A DNA stretch of 64,000 nt from Sphingopyxis sp. BE259 (GCF_031457495.1 NZ_JAVDWM010000001.1:3026001-3090000), one strand, 5' to 3'; shown: positions 27,296 to 37,113, counted from the first letter of the stretch. Translations and numbers: made by a program. Notes: generated from the sequence alone by a model not told the origin.

Positions 27296-29659
27296 TCAGA
27301 AATTCACCCGGACCGTGCCGCCAATGTAACGCGAGGCGTCCTTCGACGTGAAGAACAGGATGTTGTCAGGGTTCGCCGCGTTAGTCAGCATATTGTCCCG
27401 CTGCTTGCCGGACACATAACGCTTGTCGGTCAGATTGCGGATGAAGAAGCTGAGCTGATATTTGTCGTCGGCCGTCTTGACGCCGACCGACAGGTCCGCC
27501 GTCGCATAGCCCTTCTGGTCGAGTTCCTGATCCTGATTGAGATCGAACAGCACGCGGCTCTGAATATTGCCGTTGACCTGAATAAAGCCGACCAGCGACG
27601 AGCTGAGATTGTCTTCGTAGCGGATGCTGGCATTCGCTTTCCAGTCCGGCGAGTTTGGGAGCGACCCGTCGCGAATGTCCTGAACCCGCGACCCGCCCAG
27701 AATATAGCAGGTGTTAACCGGCGGCGTCGCCCCTGGGGCCACCGTAACCGCGCCGTTTTGTGTTGCGAGCTGACACGGAAGCCCGTCGGAGTCGAAGCGC
27801 GCCTTCATATAAGTGACACCGCCGGCGAAGGTTAGCTGCTCGATCGGCCGGTAGCTGAACTCCATCTCAACCCCCTTCGTGACGGCTGAGCCGGCGTTGG
27901 TCGGGATCGACAGCGGCGCGCCATTGACCTGCTGCGTCGCCTGGACCTGAAGATTGTCATATTTGGCGTGGAAGGCCGCAATACCGAAGGTCAGCCGGTT
28001 GTCGAGCGCCTGCCCCTTGAAGCCGACCTCCCAAGCCTTGACCGTTTCCGGCTCGACCGGCGGTTGCGCCGCGAAATCAGCCGAGAATTCGACGTCCCAG
28101 CCAACACCCTTATAGCCGCGCGACCAGCTGGCATATACCTGCGCATGGCGGCTGAATTTGTACTGCAGGCCAAGCTTGCCCGAGAAATCACCGTCCGAGA
28201 CCGATTGCCCACCCGTCGAGCCGCCGAGCAGCGGCGCATCGCCTGCGAATGGCGCCGTCGCGCTGCGGGTGCCGACATAGGAGTTTTTCTCGTGCTGCAG
28301 GCGGAAACCGCCAAGCGCCGAGAAACGTTCGGTGACGTTCACCTGAACTTGCCCGAAAAGCGCGATATTCTCCGTCTCCATGCTCGCCGTGCTGCCCGAC
28401 GACTGGTAGGTCGGATTGGGGCAGGCCGCGCCGAAGGCGATCGACGTATCGGGGGTGCAGCCACCGACACGGCGCTGGAAATTGCGACCCAGGTCAAGCT
28501 TATAATACATTGCGCCGACGGTATATTCCAACAGGCCACCCGTTGGAGAGGCGAGGCGAAGTTCCTCGCTGAACTGTTCGACATCGACGCCGCCGCCGTT
28601 GATCCCGAAAAATCCGAAGCCGAACGGCACGCGGACCGGCGCCGCGACATTATACCCGTCGACATCGACGTTGTTGTCGAAGTTCCACTCGCGCCATGCG
28701 GTAATCGATGTCAGCGTGTGGTCGCCCAGCTCAAGATTTCCCTCGACCGACACGCCGCCAGTGCGGACATCCGCGAAAGTGTCGGTGGTCGTATTGACCG
28801 TGCGATTGTTGATCGAACCCAGGGCAGGATCGCGCAGTTGTACCAGCAGCGGGTTCGTGGTCTGGAATGGCAAGGGTTGGCAGCAGGTGCTGTCCGACTT
28901 CCTGTAGTCGCCCGTCACCATCAGATCGAAGCCCGGTGCGACGTCGATGGCAACCTTGGCGCGAAGACCGAAATCTTCGGTTCCGAACACATCTTCGTCG
29001 CGGAATGCGTTGCGGGCCCAGCCCTCATCCTTGGTATAGAAACCGGTGAGGCGCGCGCGAACGCTGTCGCTCAACGGTCCGGACACCGTGCCGCGCAGGC
29101 GATATTCGCCCATTTCGGCCACGGTCGCTTCGGCTTTACCTTCAAAGGTTGCGGACGGCGCCTGGGTCACCACGTTGATGACGCCCGCGGTCGCGTTTTT
29201 GCCGAACAACGTGCCTTGCGGGCCGCGCAGGACTTCCACGCGCTCCACGTCGATCAGGTCGGTGAAGCCCTGCCCCTGACGCGCCATCACGACGCCATCG
29301 ACAACGAAGGACACCGAGGATTCGATACCGGCGGAGAACAGCACAGTGCCGATACCGCGGACGCGTACATTGTTGTTGAGCGGGCTGGTATTCTGGGTGA
29401 AGGTCAGCGAAGGCGCGACGCCGGCAAGGCCGCTTGCGCCATTGATGTTGGCATTCGCAAGCTGATCGCCGCCGATCGAGGTGACGGCGACGGGCACGTC
29501 CTGTAAGCGTTCGCTGCGCTTCTGTGCGGTCACGATGATCTCGTTGCTGTCCACGACGTCACCCTCAGCCTCTTGGGCGAGGGTGGGTACGCCATGAGCG
29601 AGCAACGCAATTGCAGCGCAGCTGCCGAACAAGCGAGTGAAATTGGCCGATGAGCGCAT
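27296..29659 (-). CDS. TonB-dependent outer-membrane receptor
   Basis: 787-aa receptor. Signal peptide ending near PTLAQEA, TonB box NEIIVTAQKR, plug domain with VLRGPQGTLFGKNATAGV, and a barrel ending in the aromatic strand TVRVNF. ATG 29657-29659 has a strong Shine-Dalgarno (AGGAGGGG); the longer open frame upstream lacks a signal peptide. It is the first gene of the aromatic operon and probably brings in its substrate. Confidence 0.93.
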   Translation of the reverse strand: MRSSANFTRLFGSCAAIALLAHGVPTLAQEAEGDVVDSNEIIVTAQKRSERLQDVPVAVTSIGGDQLANANINGASGLAGVAPSLTFTQNTSPLNNNVRVRGIGTVLFSAGIESSVSFVVDGVVMARQGQGFTDLIDVERVEVLRGPQGTLFGKNATAGVINVVTQAPSATFEGKAEATVAEMGEYRLRGTVSGPLSDSVRARLTGFYTKDEGWARNAFRDEDVFGTEDFGLRAKVAIDVAPGFDLMVTGDYRKSDSTCCQPLPFQTTNPLLVQLRDPALGSINNRTVNTTTDTFADVRTGGVSVEGNLELGDHTLTSITAWREWNFDNNVDVDGYNVAAPVRVPFGFGFFGINGGGVDVEQFSEELRLASPTGGLLEYTVGAMYYKLDLGRNFQRRVGGCTPDTSIAFGAACPNPTYQSSGSTASMETENIALFGQVQVNVTERFSALGGFRLQHEKNSYVGTRSATAPFAGDAPLLGGSTGGQSVSDGDFSGKLGLQYKFSRHAQVYASWSRGYKGVGWDVEFSADFAAQPPVEPETVKAWEVGFKGQALDNRLTFGIAAFHAKYDNLQVQATQQVNGAPLSIPTNAGSAVTKGVEMEFSYRPIEQLTFAGGVTYMKARFDSDGLPCQLATQNGAVTVAPGATPPVNTCYILGGSRVQDIRDGSLPNSPDWKANASIRYEDNLSSSLVGFIQVNGNIQSRVLFDLNQDQELDQKGYATADLSVGVKTADDKYQLSFFIRNLTDKRYVSGKQRDNMLTNAANPDNILFFTSKDASRYIGGTVRVNF

Positions 29660-29864
29660 GGAAGGTCCCCTCCTGGACTGATTGATTCCTGCCAGTCGCT
29701 TGGTGCGACCGTGCATTTGGCGGGACAATAGTGCGGATCGGCTTGTCATCGGTCAAATGATAGTGATTGGCAACATACTAAAGAATTCTGATAACTGGCT
29801 ATTTGGACCGGACGCCGCGATATGACATCAATACACTGATTTTAAGTATAAAATTGACTTGTTA

Positions 29865-30782
29865 TCAAGGGATGCGGCCTTCAAGCATTTGCGCCGATGC
29901 TTCGAGCGCCGCAACGATCGCATCGCCGAGGGGCGGGAATTTCGACCCGGCGCGGCGCTTGTAACCGATGTAGCGCTTCCCGCCGTCTTCAAGACGCGCG
30001 ACCGTCATGTCGCCTCTCGAAATGCTGGAGAACTGGATGGGCGAGACAATGGTGACCCGGTCCGACCGCTCGAGCAGCGTCTCCTGGAGCGGCAGCGAAT
30101 TGGCGAGGATGAGGTTTCGCGGCCATGGGACGCCCTTGGTCATAAAGAGCGCCTCGACATGCTGCCGGTAGGTGCTCCCTTCGTGCGGCAGGATCCAGGG
30201 CTCGTCGGCGAGTTCGCCGAGCGCAACCTCGGACCGGCTGAAAAAGGGCGACCGACTCCCGATGCCGACCAGAAAAGGATCCACGAGCAAGCGGTGCTCG
30301 ACGATATCCTGGCTCCCGGTGAACATCTCCTCGACAGGTCCGACGATGAGGTCGAGCGCGCCCGAGCGCAATCGCGGCATCAGTGCTTCGTCGAGCCCTT
30401 CGATTACCTCGACATGCAGCGGTCCCGACCCGACGCCCGCCTCGGCAAGAGCGAGCGGCACCAGAACCGGTAGCACGCTTGGCGTTGCGCCGATTTTGAA
30501 TGGGCCCGACACCCCGTTCGCATGATTGCGCACCTCGGCAGCGGCATCCTCGAGCAGCAACTGCATATTGGCGCCGCGGCGCGCCAGTATCTCGCCTTGC
30601 GGCGTCAGCGTCGAACCACGGCGCGTGCGGTCGAGAACCCGGACGCCCAGTCGGCGCTCGAGCAGTGCGATATTGTTCGATAGCGTCGGCTGCGACTGTC
30701 CGAGTTCGACCGCAGCCTTGCTGAATGAACCGGTTCGCGCGATCGCAAGCAGGCACAGGAGCAGATCGGAGCTAACAGTCAT
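29865..30782 (-). CDS. LysR-family transcriptional regulator
   Basis: 305-aa LysR regulator with N-terminal winged helix (SFSKAAVELGQSQPTLSNNIALLE) and a C-terminal effector-binding domain. ATG 30780-30782. It is divergent from the aromatic permease gene and lies 205 bp upstream of the TonB receptor operon on the same strand, so it is the obvious candidate regulator of both; the inverted repeat at 30800-30843 lies in its own upstream region. Confidence 0.92.
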   Translation of the reverse strand: MTVSSDLLLCLLAIARTGSFSKAAVELGQSQPTLSNNIALLERRLGVRVLDRTRRGSTLTPQGEILARRGANMQLLLEDAAAEVRNHANGVSGPFKIGATPSVLPVLVPLALAEAGVGSGPLHVEVIEGLDEALMPRLRSGALDLIVGPVEEMFTGSQDIVEHRLLVDPFLVGIGSRSPFFSRSEVALGELADEPWILPHEGSTYRQHVEALFMTKGVPWPRNLILANSLPLQETLLERSDRVTIVSPIQFSSISRGDMTVARLEDGGKRYIGYKRRAGSKFPPLGDAIVAALEASAQMLEGRIP

Positions 30783-30799
30783 CAGAAATATTCCCCAGC

Positions 30800-30843
30800 T
30801 TGCAAAGAGTGATAATTTGACTTTACCTCTCACCCTTTGTCAA
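30800..30843. promoter_or_regulatory. Imperfect inverted repeat, candidate LysR-type operator
   Basis: TTGCAAAGAGTGA (30800-30812) and TCACCCTTTGTCAA (30830-30843) are near-complementary arms, with one insertion and one substitution, in the 167-bp divergent region between the LysR gene and the permease gene. Confidence 0.45.
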
Positions 30844-30949
30844 CTTGACCCCGAACACTGGCATCTTAGCGGATGCGAGGATCGCGCCAGATCGATGACC
30901 CAAGAAGAATGCGGCGGAAAGCCGTCTGGGTCGCAAAGGGAGAGGCCAA

Positions 30950-32293
30950 TTGTCCGATACTGGCGTTAACGCCGAAACCGAAACGCGCGGCGCGCCTTTC
31001 GGACGCTTTCATGTCCGCCTTGCCCTCATTCTTGGCGCGGTCCTGTTTGTCGACGGTTACGACCTTTTCAACGCGGCCTATGTCGCGCCCTACATACGCA
31101 AGGAATGGGGGCTGAGCGATCCGCAGATCGGCGTGATGCTGTCGCTCGGCATCTTCGGCCTCGCGATCGGCGCGCTTCTTCAGGCGCCGATCGTCAATCG
31201 CTTCGGCCTTCGCAAGGCTACAGCGGCGGGCGTGCTGGTGCTTGGCGCGGCCAGCTTCCTTCTGGCGACGACCGCGCATGACTTTGTGACCTTCTGCCTG
31301 TTTCGCGTCCTGCTCGGAATCAGTCTTGGCATGCTGTCGCCGCTGGCCTTCGTCTATGTGAACCAATGGGCGCCGGCGCAGCGCGCCAACCTGTTTGCGA
31401 CGATCGCCTTCACCCTGCCCTTTTCGCTCGGCGGGATAGCCGCCGGCCTTGCGGGCCTCGCCATCGCGCCGCAATTCGGGTGGCGCGGTCTCTACATGCT
31501 CGCGGCGCTGCTTGCGCTTCCGATCGGGCTGCTTTGCCTCTTCACTTTACCCGAATCGGCATCGCGCCTCATTCGCCTTGACCGCCTCGACGACCTGCGG
31601 CGCCAGCTGGCCGCTTTGCGGCCCGAACGCAGCGCCATCTATGCTGCGGCGACCAGCTTCACCGAGAGCGCAGACGTTGCGACAGACCGCCCGCGCTTTG
31701 GTCAGTTGCTGCGTCCGCCGTTCCGGCGACGGACGATCGGAATCTGGACCGCCAGCGCACTCAGCCTCCTGTGCCTTCATGGACTGTCGGGATGGCTCCC
31801 TTCGATCCTCATATCCCAGGGCGCGGCCATTTCCTCGGCGTTCGGCTATGGGGTCCTGCTAATGTCGATGCAGATCGTCGGCGGCGGCGCGTTCGGCTGG
31901 GCGTCGGACATATTCGGCCGTCCGCGCGTGATGGCGATGGGCTTCATCGGCGGCGCGGCGGCGCTGCTCGGCCTTTCGCAACTCGTCGGAACCTCCTTCA
32001 CCTTCGTGGCGGTCGCGGCGGCCGGCTTCTTCATCTTCGGGACACAGGCGGTGATGAACAATTTCACCGCCATGTCCTACCCGCCGTCGCTGCGCAGCAC
32101 CGGAACCGGGGCCGCGGTCGCGTTCAGTCGCATCGGCGGCGTCGCGGGTCCACTCGTCATCGGGTGGGCGCAGGGGGCCTATGGCGAGATCTGGTTTACG
32201 CTCGCCATTCTCGCGGCGGCGCAGATCGCCGCCAGTTTCATCATCGCCGGCTTCGCGCGCGCGCGGCCGGTCCCGCAGGAACAGACCGCATGA
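30950..32293 (+). CDS. MFS transporter, aromatic acid:H+ symporter type
   Basis: 447-aa twelve-helix permease. The N-terminal signature DGYDLFNAAYVAP is that of the aromatic acid/H+ symporter group (PcaK, MhpT relatives). The start is TTG 30950-30952 with a strong Shine-Dalgarno GGGAGAGG five bases upstream. The stop overlaps the GH3 start (ATGA), so the two are coupled. It likely imports the aromatic acid degraded by the divergent operon. Confidence 0.88.
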   Translation: MSDTGVNAETETRGAPFGRFHVRLALILGAVLFVDGYDLFNAAYVAPYIRKEWGLSDPQIGVMLSLGIFGLAIGALLQAPIVNRFGLRKATAAGVLVLGAASFLLATTAHDFVTFCLFRVLLGISLGMLSPLAFVYVNQWAPAQRANLFATIAFTLPFSLGGIAAGLAGLAIAPQFGWRGLYMLAALLALPIGLLCLFTLPESASRLIRLDRLDDLRRQLAALRPERSAIYAAATSFTESADVATDRPRFGQLLRPPFRRRTIGIWTASALSLLCLHGLSGWLPSILISQGAAISSAFGYGVLLMSMQIVGGGAFGWASDIFGRPRVMAMGFIGGAAALLGLSQLVGTSFTFVAVAAAGFFIFGTQAVMNNFTAMSYPPSLRSTGTGAAVAFSRIGGVAGPLVIGWAQGAYGEIWFTLAILAAAQIAASFIIAGFARARPVPQEQTA

Positions 32294-34245
32294 ACCCCGT
32301 AACGCTTCTCCTCTCCATCGCCGGCAGCCTCCTTGGCGCCGTGCCGGCAAGCGAAGCCGTGCAGCAACCTGAGATCGGAAGCCGCGCGAAGGGTGTCGTG
32401 GTCGCCGATGGCCTGCGGTTCCACGATCTCGACGGCAATGGCGCGCTGACGCCTTACGAGGATTGGCGCCTCCCGGCTGAGCGCCGCGCACAGGACTTGA
32501 TCGGACGCATGACGCTGGAGGAAAAGGCCGGCCTTCTCCTTCACGGCACCCCGCCGACCGGTGACGGCGGCCTGCGCAGTACTTGGGATATTGCCAAGCT
32601 GGCGCCCGTCGTCGAAGATCGCAAAATCCGCTTCTTCATCCATCGGGTCAGCGGCGATCCGTCCGAGCTAGCGCGGAAAGCCAATGCGGCTCAGGAACTC
32701 GGTGAGCGGTCGCGGCTCGGCATCCCGCTGGTCATCAGTTCCGACCCCCGCAACCATGTTGTGTCAAGCTTTGGGCTGACGGTCGATGCGGGGCGCGGGG
32801 CGCTGTGGCCCGAACCGACCGGTCTCGCCGCGATCGGCGACGCCAGCTTGGTAAAGCGCTTCGCGGAGACAACCGCGGCCGAATATCGCGCGATGGGTAT
32901 CCGCATGGCGCTTTCGCCGATGGCGGACCTCGCGTCCGAACCGCGCTGGCCGCGCGTCAACGGCACGTTCGGCGACGATCCCGCCAAGGTCGCGGCGCTC
33001 GTTGGCGCCTATGTCGAAGGGATGCAGGGGGGCAGTGGCGGCGTGGGGACGACGAGCGTTGCAACAGTGGTCAAACATTGGGTGGGTTATGGCGCCGCCG
33101 AGAAAGGGTATGACGGTCACAATCCTTATGGACAGCGCCTCATCTTCCCGACCGGCGACCTCGAACCGCATGTCGTGCCGTTCCGTGCGGCCTTCCGTGC
33201 CCGTGCCGCTGGCGTTATGCCAACTTATGGCATCTTTTCCCCGGCGGTAAAAATCGCGGGCAGACCCGCCGAACAGGTAGCGGGCGGTTTCAACAAGGGC
33301 CTGCTGACCGATCTGCTCCGCAAGGAAAACAGCTTCGACGGCATTGTGCTGACCGATTGGAAAATTACCGACGATTGCCCGAAGGAATGTCAGGAGGGCA
33401 CGCTCGATCACGAAAAGGTCGGTATGCCGTGGGGCGTCGAGCATCTCAGCAAGCCCGAACGGTTCGCCAAGGCGCTCGATGCGGGCGTCGATCAGTTCGG
33501 CGGGGTCATGGATCTCGACATTCTCGTCGGGCTCGTCCGCGACGGCCGCGTGCCCGAGAGCCGGATCGACCTGTCGGCGCAGCGGCTGCTCGCGCTCATG
33601 TTCCGCCTCGGTATCTTCGAAAATGCCTATGTCGATGCCGATCGCGCGGCGATGCTGGTCGGCAATCCCGAGGTCCGGGCGCTCGGCGCCGACGCGCAGC
33701 GCCGGTCGCTGACGCTACTCAAAAATGGCGGCAACCTGCTTCCGCTGCGTGACGGACAGCCGAAAAAAGTCTGGCTGTGGAAACTATCCGAAACGGCGGC
33801 AAGGGCAGCGGGGTTCGAGCCCGTGGCCGATCCGGCAGACGCCGACATCGCGATCCTGCGGCTCGCGACGCCCTATACGCAGCGGAGCAATTTCTTCTTC
33901 GGATCGCGGCATCATGAAGGCTCGACGGCTTTCGTCGAAGGCAATGCCGATCTTGCGGCGCTGCAGCGCGCCGCCGCCGCTGGAAAGCCGGTGATCACCA
34001 GCGTCTATCTCGACCGACCTGCGATCCTTGGCCCCGTTCTTCGCCAATCGGATGCCCTCTTCGGCGATTACGGGATCGAAGACAGCGCGCTCTTCGATGT
34101 CATCAGCGGCAAAGCGAAGCCCGAAGGAAAGCTGCCCTTTGAACTCCCCTCCACCGAACGTGCCGTAGAACGCCAGCGACCAGATCTGCCCTCTGACAGC
34201 AAGAAACCGCAGTTTCGTAGCGGCTTCGGCCTACGCTACCGCTAA
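32290..34245 (+). CDS. Glycoside hydrolase family 3 protein, exported
   Basis: 651-aa GH3 beta-glycosidase with a signal peptide (MNPVTLLLSIAGSLLGAVPA...). It has an EF-hand-like loop DLDGNGALTPYEDW near residue 45, KHWVGYGAA, and the likely nucleophile Asp356 in GIVLTDWK. The acid/base residue is less certain (HHEGS region). It removes terminal sugars from glycosides outside the cytoplasm. ATG 32290-32292 overlaps the permease stop. Its pairing with an aromatic permease suggests that phenolic glycosides are the natural substrate. Confidence 0.87.
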   Translation: MNPVTLLLSIAGSLLGAVPASEAVQQPEIGSRAKGVVVADGLRFHDLDGNGALTPYEDWRLPAERRAQDLIGRMTLEEKAGLLLHGTPPTGDGGLRSTWDIAKLAPVVEDRKIRFFIHRVSGDPSELARKANAAQELGERSRLGIPLVISSDPRNHVVSSFGLTVDAGRGALWPEPTGLAAIGDASLVKRFAETTAAEYRAMGIRMALSPMADLASEPRWPRVNGTFGDDPAKVAALVGAYVEGMQGGSGGVGTTSVATVVKHWVGYGAAEKGYDGHNPYGQRLIFPTGDLEPHVVPFRAAFRARAAGVMPTYGIFSPAVKIAGRPAEQVAGGFNKGLLTDLLRKENSFDGIVLTDWKITDDCPKECQEGTLDHEKVGMPWGVEHLSKPERFAKALDAGVDQFGGVMDLDILVGLVRDGRVPESRIDLSAQRLLALMFRLGIFENAYVDADRAAMLVGNPEVRALGADAQRRSLTLLKNGGNLLPLRDGQPKKVWLWKLSETAARAAGFEPVADPADADIAILRLATPYTQRSNFFFGSRHHEGSTAFVEGNADLAALQRAAAAGKPVITSVYLDRPAILGPVLRQSDALFGDYGIEDSALFDVISGKAKPEGKLPFELPSTERAVERQRPDLPSDSKKPQFRSGFGLRYR

Positions 34246-34566
34246 ACCGTCGATCCATGATGACCGATCGAACGACGGCTATTGATACCCTCTAATGATA
34301 TCGGGAATGGCCGGGATGAGGCGCGCATCTGTAGCCATCCGGGTAGCGATCGAATGACCGCTTTCAGGCACCGCGTGATCATGGCCGGAACGACCGAAAT
34401 GAGGCGCCAAGCCGACATTCCACTGGACTACGCGCGAACATCGAGCATTGGTCGGGGGCGCCGCCGAACGCGACAATTGCATCGGCGATATCCTCGACTG
34501 GACGACCAGCGGGGCTCTGGGTGGTGGGACCGGCATGGTGCCGGAATCCCATCGAGGAGACCACCC
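34246..34566. other. Gap between GH3 gene and recombinase module
   Basis: 321 bp with no supported gene. Several short frames cross it but none has a recognisable product. It ends in the Shine-Dalgarno GAGGAG of the DUF3489 gene. It probably contains the left edge or promoter of the recombinase module; I found no clear copy of any sequence from the right side (36926-37113). Confidence 0.5.
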
Positions 34567-34839
34567 ATGACAACGAGACGCAAATCGCAGCCGGCGAACG
34601 CATCGGCCAATGTAGCAGATGCGCCAGCAGCCTCGGGCGCACGTCGCTCACCGACCAAAATCGAACAGCTGCTAGCGATGCTCAAGACGCCGGACGGCGT
34701 CAGCATCGAAGAGCTGAGCAACAGCTTCGGCTGGTTGCAGCATACGACGCGCGCGGCGCTCACCGGCCTGCGCAAAAAGGGTCACGCAGTTGTATGCGGC
34801 AAGCAGGTTAGCGTCACGGTCTATCGGATCGGCGAATGA
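34567..34839 (+). CDS. DUF3489 protein (recombinase module)
   Basis: 90-aa basic protein of the DUF3489 family. The second half (SPTKIEQLLAMLKTPDGVS..., TRAALTGLRKKGH) is a winged-helix-like segment suggesting DNA binding. ATG 34567-34569 has GAGGAG upstream. The stop overlaps the DUF2924 start (ATGA). DUF3489, DUF2924 and a large serine recombinase commonly travel together in alphaproteobacteria; a role as recombination accessory factor is inferred. Confidence 0.85.
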   Translation: MTTRRKSQPANASANVADAPAASGARRSPTKIEQLLAMLKTPDGVSIEELSNSFGWLQHTTRAALTGLRKKGHAVVCGKQVSVTVYRIGE

Positions 34840-35267
34840 CCGCCAAGATCAGCATTGCATCGGTCGAGGCCATCGCTGACATGAGCGCAGAACAGATAGT
34901 TGCGGAATGGGAGCGTGCGCACGGCGTACCCGCTCCCGTCATCGCACCAAGCCTGCTCGCCCGCGATCTCGCGCACTGCGTGCAGGTCGCGTTGGCAGGC
35001 GGTATCGACAAGCGTCTTGAGCGCCGCCTTCTGGAGCTTGCGGCCTCAGTCGGCGGGGATAGCGCCACGCTGGTCGGCTGTCGCAAAAGCCTTGGCCACG
35101 GCACACAGATCCTGCGCGAGTGGGGTGGTCAAACCCATCGCGTGACCGTCGAAGCCGAAGGCCGCTATCGCTACGACGGTCAGACCTGGAGTTCGCTTTC
35201 CGCGATTGCCCGCGCGATCACCGGCGCACGCTGGTCGGGACCGCGCTTCTTCGGAACGCGCTCGTGA
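34836..35267 (+). CDS. DUF2924 protein (recombinase module)
   Basis: 143-aa DUF2924 family protein. The C-terminal part (GQTHRVTVEAEGRYRYDGQTWSS and SLSAIARAITG) matches the family's small DNA-associated domain. Both ends overlap neighbours by four bases (ATGA, GTGA), so the three genes form one translationally coupled unit. It likely assists or controls the serine recombinase; no enzyme motif is visible. Confidence 0.88.
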   Translation: MTAKISIASVEAIADMSAEQIVAEWERAHGVPAPVIAPSLLARDLAHCVQVALAGGIDKRLERRLLELAASVGGDSATLVGCRKSLGHGTQILREWGGQTHRVTVEAEGRYRYDGQTWSSLSAIARAITGARWSGPRFFGTRS

Positions 35268-36925
35268 AGAAGCTGCGCTGCGCCATTTTCACCCGCAAGT
35301 CGACCGAGGAAGGGCTCGACATAGGCCTCGCAGGCCTCGACGCCCAGCGTGAGGCCTGCGACGCTTATGTGACCAGCCAGAAGGCCGAAGGCTGGGTACT
35401 GGTTCCTACCGCCTATGACGATGGCGGGTTCTCGGGCGGCACCATGGACCGCCCGGCCCTCGCACGCTTGCTCGGCGATGTGCGCGCGGGGAAGGTCGAC
35501 GTGATCGTCGTCTACAAGGTCGACCGCCTTACCCGCGCCCTGTCGGACTTCGCGCGGATCGTCGATGTGCTCGATGCGGCGGGCGCCTCGTTTGTCAGCG
35601 TGACCCAGGCGTTTAACACGACCACCAGCATGGGGCGGCTGACCCTCAACGTCCTGCTGTCGTTCGCGCAGTTCGAGCGCGAGGTCATAGCCGAGCGCGT
35701 GCGCGACAAGGTGGCCCAGTCCAAGGCTCGCGGTATCTGGATGGGCGGCAATGTGCCGCTCGGCTATGATGTGCAGGACCGCAAGCTGCTCGCAAACCCG
35801 ACCGAAGCCGCCACCGTCGCGCATATTTTCAGGTCCTATCTGGACGAGCCATCGGTTCGAGCACTGAAGGAGACGCTCGACACGCAGGGCGTCCGCACCA
35901 AGATACAGCAGGGAAAAACCGGAGCGCGCGGCGGCGTGTCATTCTCGCGCGGCGCTCTCTACCGGCTGCTGTCGAACCCGATCTACATCGGCAAGCTGCG
36001 CCACAAGGATAAGCTGCACGAAGGCCAGCACGACGGCATTATTCCGCTGGACCTGTGGGGTGCGGTCCAGGCGAAGCTCAGGGCCTCTGCCGCCGAACGA
36101 GGCAATGCAACAACAGGCGGCGGTACCGCCCTGCTCACCGGCATGATCCATGATGCAGCCGGTCGGCCGATGTCGCCCTCGTTCACGGTGAAGGAGGGTC
36201 GACGTTACCATTATTATGTGTCGAGCATCAGCAAGGACATTGATCGCGGTCTCACGGGTTCATCGGCGGCACCGGTCGCCCGCGTACCTGCACGGCGTCT
36301 CGAAGCCGCAGTGCGCGAAGCGCTACGGGCGCTTCTTGTGGACGAGGCACAACTTGCCCGTCTGTGCGGTGATGGCGATACCGTCACGACGCGGCGACGA
36401 CTGGCGACCGCGGCAGAATTTGCACGGCACTTCGGACCGCATGCAATAGATGGCGCGCACTCGCTGCTCACCCGCCTAAACTTCTCCCTCATCATCCATC
36501 GTGATCGGGTGGAAGCCAGCGTTGCCCACTCCGCGCTGCTCGCAGCGCTGGATCACGACGTCGGCACATTAGCAGGTAACGACCACCGTATTGCGCTGAT
36601 GGTCAGCACCAACATCACGCACCGCAAGCGCGGCGCTCGGCTGGTGATCGCCGGGAACGCGCCCGCCGAAAAGACACCTGATCCGAACCTCGTCGCACTA
36701 ATTACCAAGGGTCATCGAGGTCGCGCCGCTTTGTTCTCGAGCACCGCCCCTCGCGGCAACCGCCACATCGAGCGGTTGGCACGCCTCGCTTATCTCGCAC
36801 CCGACATCACATCTGCGATCCTCGACGGCACGCAGCCCGCGACGCTGACCAGCCGAGGTCTGCTTAAGCTCCCTGGCCTCCCGCTCGGATGGACCAAGCA
36901 GCGGGAAATGCTCGGATTTGAATGA
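35264..36925 (+). CDS. Large serine recombinase
   Basis: 553-aa serine integrase/resolvase. Catalytic Ser13 in IFTRKSTEEG, resolvase core with YKVDRLTRALSDFARI and SFAQFEREVIAERVRDK, then a recombinase domain (about residues 160-290). The C-terminal zinc-ribbon is not obvious; the 150-200 C-terminal residues resemble HTH-like tails of the DUF2924-associated group. GTG start 35264-35266. It is the only intact mobility enzyme in the window and has no clear cargo. Confidence 0.92.
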   Translation: MKKLRCAIFTRKSTEEGLDIGLAGLDAQREACDAYVTSQKAEGWVLVPTAYDDGGFSGGTMDRPALARLLGDVRAGKVDVIVVYKVDRLTRALSDFARIVDVLDAAGASFVSVTQAFNTTTSMGRLTLNVLLSFAQFEREVIAERVRDKVAQSKARGIWMGGNVPLGYDVQDRKLLANPTEAATVAHIFRSYLDEPSVRALKETLDTQGVRTKIQQGKTGARGGVSFSRGALYRLLSNPIYIGKLRHKDKLHEGQHDGIIPLDLWGAVQAKLRASAAERGNATTGGGTALLTGMIHDAAGRPMSPSFTVKEGRRYHYYVSSISKDIDRGLTGSSAAPVARVPARRLEAAVREALRALLVDEAQLARLCGDGDTVTTRRRLATAAEFARHFGPHAIDGAHSLLTRLNFSLIIHRDRVEASVAHSALLAALDHDVGTLAGNDHRIALMVSTNITHRKRGARLVIAGNAPAEKTPDPNLVALITKGHRGRAALFSSTAPRGNRHIERLARLAYLAPDITSAILDGTQPATLTSRGLLKLPGLPLGWTKQREMLGFE

Positions 36926-37113
36926 TCTGTGGTCACTGTGGTGGCCACAAAAAACGCCGGCGGAGACGCGGCACCGTTTGGACATAATCTCGGGCTCTCG
37001 CGTCGCGGTCTCTGACCACAATTAGAATCCACTTGCGAGAAGCCCGCGGAACTGCGCCGGTTAAGCCTTCAATTTCCAATATATATGAATTATATCAGTC
37101 ACTTAGATGTGCG

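Noticed and set aside
25672..29506. Two long plus-strand open frames (519 and 512 codons) opposite the hydroxylase and TonB receptor genes
   Set aside because: Shadows of recognisable genes on the other strand; no motifs.
34282..34566. Possible gene upstream of the DUF3489 gene in the same frame
   Set aside because: Reads as Arg-rich non-family sequence; the DUF3489 family N-terminus and a Shine-Dalgarno fit the ATG at 34567.
36926..37113. TGTGGTCA and TGACCACA inverted copies as attachment sites of the recombinase
   Set aside because: I saw no matching copy on the left side of the module, and serine recombinase sites cannot be identified from one end.
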